Source of the DNA: Dehalococcoidia bacterium
GTDB taxonomy: Bacteria > Chloroflexota > Dehalococcoidia > SZUA-161
Direction: 5' to 3'
DNA length: 41,344 nt
Assembly: GCA_014874385.1 (NCBI GenBank)
Contig: JACWAE010000005.1
Span: forward strand, 1-41,344
Shown: positions 7,144 through 15,913 of the stretch, in pieces
Position numbering within the stretch: position 1 is the first letter of the stretch
Layout of the letters: every line of letters begins with the position of its first letter
Position numbers and translations under genes: made by a program
Notes under the pieces: model-generated
What the model saw: the letters and a program-made list of their open reading frames with translations, nothing else
Databases searched by the model: none
What the model was told of the DNA's origin: nothing

Positions 7144-9408
7144 CTATCCCTTGTCAATCATACAGATAGTCCGAACATACTTTCCAGCAGCGTCCCTCGC
7201 TGCTGCTGCGTTCATTCTAAGGTCGATGTAGGAACCGTCCTTGCGGATCATCCTGTAACGTTTGTTGTAATCAAATCCCTTGGACAGCACGCTGTTCAAG
7301 CTGACTTGAGCCTTCTCATGATCGTCAGGATGAATAAGCGCCAACAGACTCCTGCCAACGACCTCATTGGCTTTGTACCCAAGCATCTCCTCAGATCTGG
7401 TGTTACAGTCTATTATAGTGCCTCCTCGATCAACGGATACGATCAGATTCGCGGCAGACTCAAATACTGAGCGGTATCCTTCCTCGCTCATCCGTAGTGC
7501 CTCTTCTATTCGCTTCCGTTCCGTGATATCTCGGAAGGTCACGACGGCGCCCTCAATACTACCCTTATCGATGATTGGAGTACTCGTGTACTCCACCGGG
7601 AATGACGTCCCATCACGTCTCCAGAAGACCTCATTGTCTACGCTGGTATGCACAGTGCCATCCTTGAAAGCCGCGTAGATGGGGCACTGTGACTGAGGAT
7701 ATACGCGCCCGTCCACCCTCGAATGGTGAACGAGCTCGTGATGTAGCTGTCCGATCAAATCCTCAGGCCTGTAGCCCAGCATCCTGGCAGCAGCAGGATT
7801 CACAAACGTTGTCTTCCCCTCCGTGTCCAACCCATAGATTCCCTCGCCTGCGGCTTCTAGAATCAGCTCGTTCCGTCGTCGCAACTGCTCGGTTACTTCT
7901 TCTACCCACTTGTGGGTTGTAACATCCCGAGCGAAAATAGCGATACGCGATACCTCTCCTCTCGGGCCCGGCACCGGGTAGATCCTATGGTCCAAGACCA
8001 TTCCATCTCTCTCATCTTCAAAGTGCACAGACTTACCAGTACGAATAACGTCCGCAATCTGAGCTTTTCTGGAGGCACGAAGGTCCTCCGGCAGAAGCTC
8101 GTAGAAATTGGTATCGATCATCTGCTCGAGGCTCTTATGATATCTCTCTGCTGCAATCTCGTTACATGCTAGAATTGAACCTCTCAGGTCAGTCAGTATT
8201 ACTGAATCGGTGGTGGAATCAAGGATTTGCCAAGCTGTCTCCTCGCTCTCTCCCAACACTGCTTTGGACCGCTGTATGCCATCCAGCATACGATTGAGAC
8301 CCAGCGCTAGTTCGCCCAACTCGCCTCTGGCATCAACATCGAACCTGTAATCCAGCTTGCCGCTGTCAACCGCTTCAGCACCTTTAAGCAGGTTGCGAAT
8401 CGGTCTCACGATCATTCTCGACAGGGCTACTATGCAAATGATCGCAGCGATGACACTCAGGGAAACCAGAATTATGAGCAACCGTGTGCTTGAAGCGGCA
8501 GTGGTCTGCACATCAGACATAGCCGATGCCGTAGATGCAACAAGGAGGGGACTCGCGTTGTCCTCCAGGTAGGTCACAGTATTCCCTATGGATTCCTCAA
8601 ATCCACTCAACGTCCCTGCAAGGCTATCTGTGAGGTCCATCACGTTGGAGGCATCGGCCGTAACAGTGTTGAAGCCCTCATCTACGAGGCTCAGCCATTG
8701 TTCCTCGTACGTCGACATCTCAGTCCCTTGATAAGCCGTGAGTGATAGCTGGAAGCTTGACTGAGCGTCCAATACCCCCTGACGCAGGCTGGCACTTGGT
8801 CCGTTTAGGTATGACTCGACTGCCGAGGATACCCTGTCAACATCCGCTCTCATGTCAACTGCTGCTGCTATCTTCGTACCCGCGTCAGGAGAGGACACAT
8901 CAGTCGCGCGAACGGTCCCGTCGATCAGGGTATCTAACGATGTTACATCTTTGCGAAAGAGGTTCAGGGCTACACGTTGTTGATCGACCACGCCTACGAT
9001 GACATCCGGGGCTCCCTTGAAGCTATTGTACAGGCTCGTGAGGTTCTGCCCGACTTGTTTATCCTGGGCAGTTTCGGCAAGCCCGTTGAACTGTGTTGTA
9101 AGCTGGCCGAACTCGTCCTCGGCTTCCCGAACCCTGTCCGCTTGAGAGACATCTGAGTTCACATTATATGAGGACAGCCCATTCTCGAGCACACTGGCAG
9201 CGGTACTCATGTTGAGGACAGTCGTTTCTAAGGGTTGTCGGACATTAGAAACATGTGCAACTAAATCACTGGTATGCTGGATCTGCCAGATAGAAATAGC
9301 CGCCAGTGCAATCAGAACAGCGACTAAGGGCAGGAAGCATGTCCAGAGGACGCGCTTCACCGACCATCTAGCCGTCATCCCGAGTCTCATGGCTTCACCA
9401 TTACTCAC
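7144..9408 (-). CDS. Membrane PAS sensor (HAMP plus three PAS domains, no output domain)
   Basis: 754 residues. A first membrane helix (about 22-42) and a second (about 310-333) bracket a roughly 265-residue extracytoplasmic helical sensor domain. A HAMP domain follows (RMIVRPIRNLLKGAEAVDSG), then PAS modules near residues 395-510, 515-640 and 645-752, the second ending in FRDITERKRIEEAL. The protein stops right after the third PAS at MIDKG. No kinase, cyclase, GGDEF or methyl-accepting domain follows. Moving one base at the stop opens about 28 more codons (ALDDAGTEIRQTEAK...) before another stop, so a late frameshift is possible, but it would still add no catalytic domain. It lies between the two DsrMK-like modules. 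Confidence 0.85.
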   Translation of the reverse strand: MSNGEAMRLGMTARWSVKRVLWTCFLPLVAVLIALAAISIWQIQHTSDLVAHVSNVRQPLETTVLNMSTAASVLENGLSSYNVNSDVSQADRVREAEDEFGQLTTQFNGLAETAQDKQVGQNLTSLYNSFKGAPDVIVGVVDQQRVALNLFRKDVTSLDTLIDGTVRATDVSSPDAGTKIAAAVDMRADVDRVSSAVESYLNGPSASLRQGVLDAQSSFQLSLTAYQGTEMSTYEEQWLSLVDEGFNTVTADASNVMDLTDSLAGTLSGFEESIGNTVTYLEDNASPLLVASTASAMSDVQTTAASSTRLLIILVSLSVIAAIICIVALSRMIVRPIRNLLKGAEAVDSGKLDYRFDVDARGELGELALGLNRMLDGIQRSKAVLGESEETAWQILDSTTDSVILTDLRGSILACNEIAAERYHKSLEQMIDTNFYELLPEDLRASRKAQIADVIRTGKSVHFEDERDGMVLDHRIYPVPGPRGEVSRIAIFARDVTTHKWVEEVTEQLRRRNELILEAAGEGIYGLDTEGKTTFVNPAAARMLGYRPEDLIGQLHHELVHHSRVDGRVYPQSQCPIYAAFKDGTVHTSVDNEVFWRRDGTSFPVEYTSTPIIDKGSIEGAVVTFRDITERKRIEEALRMSEEGYRSVFESAANLIVSVDRGGTIIDCNTRSEEMLGYKANEVVGRSLLALIHPDDHEKAQVSLNSVLSKGFDYNKRYRMIRKDGSYIDLRMNAAAARDAAGKYVRTICMIDKG

Positions 9409-9530
9409 ACCAGTGCTACGGAGGGAAGTCAGTTAATGCACTCTAACATAGCACAATTAATTAATCAAGCGCCCTTTGGGATGGGGTTAGGCGGCGGGAC
9501 TTCGGCACCAGCAGCGTGTCCGCATTAAGC

Positions 9531-9566
9531 AGCGGCTGCCAGGCATGAATCTGCCTGGCAGCCGCT
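9531..9566 (-). terminator. Strong hairpin after the DsrK-like copy 2 operon
   Basis: A perfect 15-bp inverted repeat (arms 9531-9545 and 9552-9566, AGCGGCTGCCAGGCA) with a six-base loop lies about 27 bases beyond the stop of the - strand DsrK-like gene. There is no T-run on the - strand side, so it may act as an mRNA 3' end stabiliser or a weak terminator rather than a textbook intrinsic terminator. Confidence 0.6.
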
Positions 9567-9592
9567 AATTTCTCAGGTAGAGCACACTTCCT

Positions 9593-11263
9593 CTAGACTC
9601 CACTGCGGGGTACAGGCGCCTCCACAGGGGTCTGCACGGCAGCCACCTCCTCGATAGCTGCCTCAGGAATGTAGCTCATCGGCGTGTCTACCATGGCGTT
9701 TACTATAAGCTCAACCAGGCCTGTGTAATGTATGTTGGCCCTTTTCTCGAGTTCATAATACTGTATTAGGTCTCTGAACTGCCCCTTGCAGTTGGAGCAC
9801 GGGGCACACACGAACTTTGTGTTTCCCTGCCTCATGTTGGGCTGAAAGGCATCCAGCACCTGCTTGACCTTCATCCGCCCGCTCACACCCAGTTTCCAGT
9901 CAGTCAGGTTCATGGGCGACATGATGGCGAACCCGCTGCCACCACCACAGCAGTAGTTCTCGGTGCCATGCTGAGCCATCTCCCGGAATTGCGGAGCTAT
10001 TGCGCGCAGTATCCTTCTCTGTGGCTCGACGATTCCCAGGAGTCTGACCATATTGCAGGGGTCATGCAGAGTGATGGGGAAGTTGTTTCTCCGAGGGTCA
10101 AGCTTCAGTACACCGCTGAATACGATCTCCTCCAGCAGCGGCATACAGCTAACCCTGGGTATATTAAGGTCCCCCTGGAATACGCGGTCTGCTACAACGA
10201 TGAGCGCTTTGTGGGCATGCCCGCACTCACCGACCACGATCTTGCTCACGTTCAGCTCCCTGGCGATTTTAGCGTGCCGGTATGCGATTCGGGCAAGCTG
10301 AGCGTCATCGTACCAAACACCATAATTGACCGCGTCATATCCGCAGAGCTCGCTGGAAAGCGTCCACTTTAGGCCAGCCTCCTCGAACAAGACCGCAAAG
10401 GCAGCGGGGTTCTCCGGCCAGGAAAGAAACTCGCCGGCGTTGTGAATGAGGAGTATATCTGCCCCTTTCTTGTCCACTGGTATCTTGATCTTGCGGCCGG
10501 TCTTCTCCTCGATTTCCTCCTCCATGAAGTCAATGATGTTCATCAGGCCGTCGGGTTTCATGCCGGTGCTCGACCCCACCTCTAGCTGCTGCACCGTGCC
10601 CTTATCGTGCAGTTCCTTGGGCGCGATACCCAACTCCTGGCTCATGAGTTTGCGGATCTCATGGGCTATCAGTCCATTGTCAATTCCAATAGGGCACGTC
10701 TGGGCGCATCTGCGGCAGATTGTACATCTGTATGCCGATTCAGCGAGCCTGGCTATAGTCGTCCAGTTCAACTCGATATCATCTCCGGACATCCATGAGA
10801 GGAGCTTATTCTCCCCATTTACATACCTTTTGTAGAGCCGTCGCAGCACCTCAGAGCGAAACGTAGGCCTGTAAATTTCTTTCCTTCCAGAGGCTTCGTA
10901 GATCGGGCACGCATCGCTGCAAGTCTGGCACTTGACGCAGTATTCCATCGAGAGCAGCAGGGGCTGTAGAAAAGTCCAGTTGTGCTCCTTGGAGAAGAGC
11001 TTCCTCAAGCCCATCAAGAATCGCCCGACCAGCATCTCTTCTTCTGCTTTGCTCTTGGGCTTGGGGATAGCGACAGCCACTACCCCGTCCAGGCCGTGCT
11101 CGAAACGCTTCTGTTGGTCCTCAGTCAGCTTGCCGGTGCCAGGGTGCACCATATCATTGCAGGGGTATGGCAATGGCATGAGACTGCCGCCTGTCACTGT
11201 GACCAGCGAGGTATCAGGATTCCTGCTGATATCGCTGATTTTCAACTTATCCTTGGCCTCCAT
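9593..11263 (-). CDS. HdrD/DsrK-like iron-sulfur subunit (copy 2)
   Basis: 556 residues, the paralogue of 4296-5909. It keeps every cluster motif: CVKCQTCSDACP and CTICRRCAQTCPIG for two [4Fe-4S] centres, then DPCNMVR, NYCCGGGSGF and CAPCSNCKGQ for the CCG site. It differs by a longer proline/valine-rich C-terminal tail of about 20 residues. The ATG directly abuts the TAA of the upstream membrane subunit gene, with AGGAGGAG just before it, so the pair is co-translated. With the DsrC-like gene 1.1 kb upstream, the order is DsrC-like, DsrM-like, DsrK-like. Function as a membrane-linked thiol/disulfide oxidoreductase is inferred from the family. Confidence 0.87.
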   Translation of the reverse strand: MEAKDKLKISDISRNPDTSLVTVTGGSLMPLPYPCNDMVHPGTGKLTEDQQKRFEHGLDGVVAVAIPKPKSKAEEEMLVGRFLMGLRKLFSKEHNWTFLQPLLLSMEYCVKCQTCSDACPIYEASGRKEIYRPTFRSEVLRRLYKRYVNGENKLLSWMSGDDIELNWTTIARLAESAYRCTICRRCAQTCPIGIDNGLIAHEIRKLMSQELGIAPKELHDKGTVQQLEVGSSTGMKPDGLMNIIDFMEEEIEEKTGRKIKIPVDKKGADILLIHNAGEFLSWPENPAAFAVLFEEAGLKWTLSSELCGYDAVNYGVWYDDAQLARIAYRHAKIARELNVSKIVVGECGHAHKALIVVADRVFQGDLNIPRVSCMPLLEEIVFSGVLKLDPRRNNFPITLHDPCNMVRLLGIVEPQRRILRAIAPQFREMAQHGTENYCCGGGSGFAIMSPMNLTDWKLGVSGRMKVKQVLDAFQPNMRQGNTKFVCAPCSNCKGQFRDLIQYYELEKRANIHYTGLVELIVNAMVDTPMSYIPEAAIEEVAAVQTPVEAPVPRSGV

Positions 11264-12220
11264 TTACTCTCCTCCTTTTCGAGTTACCCTTGGTGAAGGG
11301 CTGGCCCCCGTCTCCTCAGTGGCCACGTCAACCCAGCGACTGAGGTTCTGCATATGGGGAGCCGCCCAGTTGATCTGCTGCTCTAAAAGCTGCTTCAGCT
11401 CTCTCTCCATGGCGCTGCCGCGCACGTTGGGACAGTCGTCCCATCTCACCTTGTGGTAGGTGAAGAACTTGGCAAAGAAGTGCATCATATTGGTGAACGG
11501 CAGGTATGCCAGCAGCAACGTGAGCAACATCACATGCGCCGCCGAAAGGGAAGGCAATCCATTCATGCTGCCGAAGGTGAGCAGGCTCTTCATGTACTCA
11601 CGGGCAATATCAAACCCTCTGTCCGCGACCGCCCAGGCGAGCAGGCCTGTGAGGAACATGGCCAGCACGAAGACGATGTTGAAGTATTCCACACGCCTGG
11701 TATAGGGACTCATTGTGGGGTCTACGAATTTTCTGATAAGCAGGGCCAAACAGCTTATCGTACCCAGAATCAATGCCGGAATGCCGACTATCAGCGTCAC
11801 ATAGTAAATTAACAGGCCCCACGCGTTGCTCGATCCAGCCGCTACTTCCACACCACCGATCGATGTCAGGGCGCCGATCACGACCAGAAAGAAGAAGGTG
11901 ACGAGAAGGATGATGCCTATATGGAATGGGTACACTATGTACCATAGACTCCGGTTTCTGCGGAAGTACTCTCTGAAGAAAAATACCTCCTTGCCTAAAA
12001 ACGCCATCTCTCCGGCAAAGCTATGGTGCTCACGCGGTTTCTGGTACCAGTCCGGAGACTCTAAATACGATCCTCCCCAGGGCCGGCCTTTCTCGCCTGC
12101 CAGGGGGTAGAGCTCCCATCTGAGATGGATGGGCATTTTAGATTGCTGATAGCCCTTCCACAGAAAGGCTACAACAAATATTGAGAACAGCACATACGTC
12201 ACTACATGCAAAGCTATCAT
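11264..12220 (-). CDS. NarI/DsrM-like cytochrome b membrane subunit (copy 2)
   Basis: 318 residues with an N-terminal anchor and about five helices. Candidate haem-ligand histidines lie in YPFHIGIILLV on one helix and in AAHVMLLTLLLAYLPFTNMMH on another. The soluble loop MPIHLRWELYPLAGEKGRPWGGSYLE parallels the copy-1 sequence residue by residue. The ATG follows TTGGAGGGC at normal spacing, and the stop abuts the DsrK-like start. The start lies 133 bases after the end of the DsrC-like gene on the same strand, so one operon is likely. It should carry electrons between the menaquinone pool and the DsrK-like partner. Confidence 0.85.
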   Translation of the reverse strand: MIALHVVTYVLFSIFVVAFLWKGYQQSKMPIHLRWELYPLAGEKGRPWGGSYLESPDWYQKPREHHSFAGEMAFLGKEVFFFREYFRRNRSLWYIVYPFHIGIILLVTFFFLVVIGALTSIGGVEVAAGSSNAWGLLIYYVTLIVGIPALILGTISCLALLIRKFVDPTMSPYTRRVEYFNIVFVLAMFLTGLLAWAVADRGFDIAREYMKSLLTFGSMNGLPSLSAAHVMLLTLLLAYLPFTNMMHFFAKFFTYHKVRWDDCPNVRGSAMERELKQLLEQQINWAAPHMQNLSRWVDVATEETGASPSPRVTRKGGE

Positions 12221-12353
12221 TCATGCCCTCCAATATGTTTGTCTTTAAACACAGACCCAATGTAAGTTCTCCAGAGGCCTTCACGCCTATCGAAAAGCCT
12301 TCGGCTGCGCCAGTCCTCTGGGCGCGCTACTCGCTCATATCCCGGCAGGGCAA

Positions 12354-12689
12354 TCACGGGTATAGGAAGCTGGGTCTGATGATATGCCGGGGGATGCCGG
12401 CGATCCTGCAAGGCCCCCTGGTAAGTCCTTCGGGGAAGAGCGCCTTCAGTTCGCGCAGGCTGATACCGGTGTCGCGAGCCAGCTTTCTCACCGGTGGGAC
12501 AGATTCGAACTCCAGGTAGTACTTTCTCATGTAGTTGATCACTTTCCAGTGATCCTCGGTCAGGTCTTTGGGCATTAAAATCTTCGCCAGAAGCTCTGCG
12601 ACCTCTTCGCTCCAGACGTCACCTCTGGTTAAGAACCCTTCTTCATCTGTCGGTGGCAGTGCTGTTTGTCGCTTTTCTACTGAACTCAT
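12354..12689 (-). CDS. DsrC/TusE-family protein lacking the terminal cysteine
   Basis: 111 residues, the normal size for DsrC. Family landmarks are present: GFLTRGDVWSEEVAELLA near the N-terminus, LTEDHWKVINYMRKYYLEF in the middle, and the C-terminal arm LFPEGLTRGPCRIAGIPR. In DsrC the arm ends with a second, penultimate Cys 11 residues after the first. Here Cys94 (the upstream one) is kept, but the matching position is Arg and the tail runs on to SFLYP with no Cys. TusE keeps the opposite one. The ATG is preceded by GGGAGGAA. Being first in the operon with the DsrMK-like genes suggests it is their partner, but it cannot form the usual intramolecular DsrC disulfide. Confidence 0.82.
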   Translation of the reverse strand: MSSVEKRQTALPPTDEEGFLTRGDVWSEEVAELLAKILMPKDLTEDHWKVINYMRKYYLEFESVPPVRKLARDTGISLRELKALFPEGLTRGPCRIAGIPRHIIRPSFLYP

Positions 12690-13008
12690 TGTTGTTCCTC
12701 CCTTCTTTAGTATGTGTCCTGTACGGCTGGCCTTGGCTCTCCGGCCCTTCGCTGCCTTACTTCACTTATCATGGTATTACAGGTGCACAAAGACGAACAA
12801 GAGTGTAACCTCTTCTTGCCAGAGGAGGAAACAACGCTATTCATCAGCCTCCGTAGCGTGGTTTCACCTGTCTACGGCGGGCATTGAGAGCGTGAAAGTA
12901 CCTGCTATAGATACGACTCTGTATCGCTCCTTCGAACGCAGAATTCCCCGCCGACGATGAGCTGTGCTATAATGTTTTAGGGAATACTCGTGTGGACCGG
13001 AGGCTGGG
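12690..13008. other. Divergent intergenic region between the DsrC-like operon and the regulator gene
   Basis: 319 bases without a credible gene. On + a TATAAT sits at 12968-12973, about 35 bases before the response-regulator start, without a good -35. Promoters for both divergent units must lie here, but no clear operator palindrome was found. Confidence 0.45.
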
Positions 13009-13674
13009 TTGGAACACGTCAAGATTCTAATTGCTGATGACCATGCCCTAATGCGTGATGGCATTCGGCGTATCCTGGAGAGAGAACCTGGCTTCGATGT
13101 TGTAGCTGAGGCTGGAGATGGCGAGGAAGCCATTGCGCTGATTAAGAGATTGGCACCGGATATCGCTATAATCGACATCGCCATGCCCAAAATGGACGGG
13201 ATTGAAGTTACCCAGCGAGTGAAGGCATTATGTCCTGAAACCGCTGTGTTGATACTCACTGCCTACGACGATGATGAGTTTGTCTTCAGTCTGATAGAAG
13301 CAGGAGCCGCAGGCTATCTGCTCAAAAGCGTACAGAGCCAGGAACTCATCCGCGCAATCCATGCAGTGCGCGCAGGAGAATCGGTGCTCCACCCCTCTAT
13401 CGCCCGCAAGGTCCTGGACCATTTCGTGCCGTCATTAGCCAAGCGAGAGGAGCAGCCTCCACAGGAGATTCTCACTGACCGGGAACTCGAAGTGCTGAAG
13501 CTGGTTACAAAAGGCCTGAGTAACAAGGAGATCGGGGACAAACTCGCCCTGAGTGTACGCACGGTAGAAGGCCACCTGGGAAGCATATTCGAAAAACTGC
13601 GTGTGAGTTCGCGGACGGAAGCTGTTTACCGGGCGCTGAAAGAAGGCTGGATTACACTCGATAGCACACCATGA
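13009..13674 (+). CDS. NarL/FixJ-family response regulator
   Basis: 221 residues. The receiver domain covers about residues 4-120 with the acidic pair Asp10-Asp11, the phosphorylation site Asp56 in IIDIAMPKMDG, and the conserved Lys in YLLKSV. A LuxR-type helix-turn-helix covers about 155-215 (LTDRELEVLKLVTKGLSNKE, then SVRTVEGHL). The TTG start is chosen because GGAGG lies at 12998-13002, six bases upstream. It lies about 170 bases before the histidine kinase gene on the same strand, so the two form a two-component pair. It is divergent from the DsrC/DsrMK-like operon, which makes that operon a plausible target (inference). Confidence 0.92.
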   Translation: MEHVKILIADDHALMRDGIRRILEREPGFDVVAEAGDGEEAIALIKRLAPDIAIIDIAMPKMDGIEVTQRVKALCPETAVLILTAYDDDEFVFSLIEAGAAGYLLKSVQSQELIRAIHAVRAGESVLHPSIARKVLDHFVPSLAKREEQPPQEILTDRELEVLKLVTKGLSNKEIGDKLALSVRTVEGHLGSIFEKLRVSSRTEAVYRALKEGWITLDSTP

Positions 13675-13844
13675 TCAATGCCACTGCCGGGACCGGTTTA
13701 TGTTTCAATTACCACACTTGAAGGCTATGATGGTATCAGCCTGTAGTTTACGAAGTCTTGGTGGACTCAACTTGGCCATGGGGCTCATGTAGACCACCCG
13801 GGTTGCTGCCAAGCTCTCGTTCTTACCTGTTCCTGGGGAAGCCG

Positions 13845-15878
13845 ATGGATGATATTCACAAGTCCAAAGACCAGCTCTTGAGAGAATTGGCAGAGACACG
13901 CCGGCGACTGCATGAATTACAGGCGTCGCAAACCTACATCAACCAAGATGATGAGACGCGCTCCCAGTTGGCCGCGACCGTCGAGTCAATGGACGATGCG
14001 GTAATCAGCGAGACCATGGATGGTGTTATCACAAGCTGGAATCCAGGAGCCGAAAGGCTCTACGGTTACTCTGAGGAAGAGGCCATTGGCCGTCCGATAT
14101 CCATAGTGATACCGCGGAGATATCATAAGTACGTTCAGGCAATTCTCGAGAGGGTCAGGCGTGGAGAAAGCATGAGGCACTACGAGACCAGGCATGCGAA
14201 GAAGGATGGCCGCGAATTTGCAGTTTTACTCAGTATATCGCCTATCATTGACATTGCCGGTCGCATGGTTGGTGCTTCGACCATTGCCCACGATATCACG
14301 GAACGCAAGTATGCAGAGGCGGAGATGAAACGCCTCAATCTCGTCCTTCGCGCCATGCAGAGCGTAAACAAGCTTATCATCAAGGAAAAGGACCGCAAGA
14401 AATTGCTTAAGGGTATCTGCGATAGCCTTGTGGAAAACCGGGGCTACTACAATGCCTGGGTAGCGCTATTGGACACGTCCTGGAAGCTGTCTATGGCTGC
14501 TGAGTCAGGCCTGGGCGAGGTATTCTCACGCCTGATTGATCAACTCAAACGTGGTGAGCTGGTTACTTGTGTAAAAACCAAACTAACGGAGTCGGGTACA
14601 TTCGTGACAACGGACCCCCCTTCCACCTGTACTAACTGTCCTCTGGCGGAGCAGTACTCTGGCAGGGGGGCGATAAGTGCGCGACTGGAATACCAGGGAA
14701 AGGTGTACGGGATACTATCTGCATCTGTACCTGGCCGTTTCACTTCGGGGCCGGAAGAACGCTCCCTGTTTGAGGAGGTCGCTGGCAACATCGCGTTTGC
14801 TCTTCATAACATAGAGCTGGAAGAACGGCACAAGCTGGGACAGAAGCAACTGACAGAGTCGGAAAAAAGATATCGCGACCTGTTCGAGAGCGCCGGCGAA
14901 GCCATTCTCATCATCGATCCCGAGGGGGACGTCATTGAGGCAAACCGGGCAGCTATCGCCCTTTTTGGCTATTCGCCTCAGGAGCTAGTCGGGGTGAATG
15001 TGACGAAGTTACTGGGCTCGTACAGTCTGGATTCTGCCAGGGCGCGGCTGAACTTGTGGGATAAAGATAATAGCATGAGCGATCTATATGAATGCCGTGC
15101 GATCAGGAAGGATGGGACTGAAGCCATCGTCCAGACTGCTGTTCGGGCCATCGTCGTTGCCGGCAAGAGCATGGGGTTTCATTTCATAGCCAGGGATGTT
15201 ACAGATGAAAAACGCATGCGTGACAACATGCAATTCTACATCAACGAGGTCACCTGGTCTCAGGAGAACGAGAGAAAGCGAATTGCAAGGGAACTCCACG
15301 ACGAAACTATCCAGGAGTTGATGTATCTTGCTCGCGAACTGGATGAACTTACGGCAACGGCTTCGGGGTTAGGCGAGGAGGAGATCCTGCGTGTAAAAAA
15401 GCTGTGGAACCTAACCAACGCAATTACAGAGGGTATAAGACGGCTGAGCCGGGATCTGAGGCCTCCCACCATCGACCGCCTGGGCCTACTATCGGCGTTG
15501 AACTGGGTTGCCCGCAGAACTAAGGAATACACAGGCATCGATGTGTCTGTGAGTAGTAGTGGTGACCAACGCAGAGCGCCACCTGATTCAGAGCTTCTGC
15601 TGTTTCGGATCGTCCAGGAGGCAATCAACAACACCTGGCGTCACGCTCAGGCAACATCAGCACAAATAGTAGTCGAATTCGAGGAAGACGGAATCAGGAT
15701 AACTGTCAGCGACAACGGCCAGGGATTCCTCGTCCCGGATACAATGGGAAGTCTAGCCGAATCTGGTAAGCTTGGCCTGGCAGGAATGCAAGAGAGAGCC
15801 AAGTTAATGGGTGGTAATGTGGCCATAAAGTCGGCTCCTGGACAGGGTACTGTAGTGACAGTCGAAGCGCCCTTATGA
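13845..15878 (+). CDS. PAS-GAF-PAS sensor histidine kinase (NarX/HisKA_3 type)
   Basis: 677 residues from the ATG at 13845, which has TGGGGAAG just upstream. An in-frame TTG at 13758 would add 29 residues but has no SD. Order: PAS near residues 45-150, GAF near 175-330 with several Cys (TCVKTK, CTNCPLAEQ) that could bind a cluster or metal, PAS near 340-460, dimerisation/phosphoacceptor HisKA_3 with His485 in RKRIARELHDETIQE, and an HATPase domain to the end (SDNGQGF, GLAGMQERAKLMGG). There is no membrane helix, so it is a cytoplasmic sensor. The partner is the response regulator immediately upstream. The Cys-rich GAF suggests redox or gas sensing (inference). Confidence 0.9.
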   Translation: MDDIHKSKDQLLRELAETRRRLHELQASQTYINQDDETRSQLAATVESMDDAVISETMDGVITSWNPGAERLYGYSEEEAIGRPISIVIPRRYHKYVQAILERVRRGESMRHYETRHAKKDGREFAVLLSISPIIDIAGRMVGASTIAHDITERKYAEAEMKRLNLVLRAMQSVNKLIIKEKDRKKLLKGICDSLVENRGYYNAWVALLDTSWKLSMAAESGLGEVFSRLIDQLKRGELVTCVKTKLTESGTFVTTDPPSTCTNCPLAEQYSGRGAISARLEYQGKVYGILSASVPGRFTSGPEERSLFEEVAGNIAFALHNIELEERHKLGQKQLTESEKRYRDLFESAGEAILIIDPEGDVIEANRAAIALFGYSPQELVGVNVTKLLGSYSLDSARARLNLWDKDNSMSDLYECRAIRKDGTEAIVQTAVRAIVVAGKSMGFHFIARDVTDEKRMRDNMQFYINEVTWSQENERKRIARELHDETIQELMYLARELDELTATASGLGEEEILRVKKLWNLTNAITEGIRRLSRDLRPPTIDRLGLLSALNWVARRTKEYTGIDVSVSSSGDQRRAPPDSELLLFRIVQEAINNTWRHAQATSAQIVVEFEEDGIRITVSDNGQGFLVPDTMGSLAESGKLGLAGMQERAKLMGGNVAIKSAPGQGTVVTVEAPL

Positions 15879-15913
15879 GCTAGTGAGATCAATTAGTCTC
15901 CCCCACTGAAGTT

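Noticed and set aside
9968-10372. 134-codon + strand ORF opposite the DsrK-like gene
   Set aside because: It is antisense to a strongly conserved Fe-S protein gene, with no SD or homology; a shadow frame.
3349-12689. A dissimilatory sulfite reduction locus
   Set aside because: Only DsrC-, DsrM- and DsrK-like genes are present; dsrAB, dsrJOP and sat/apr are absent from the window.
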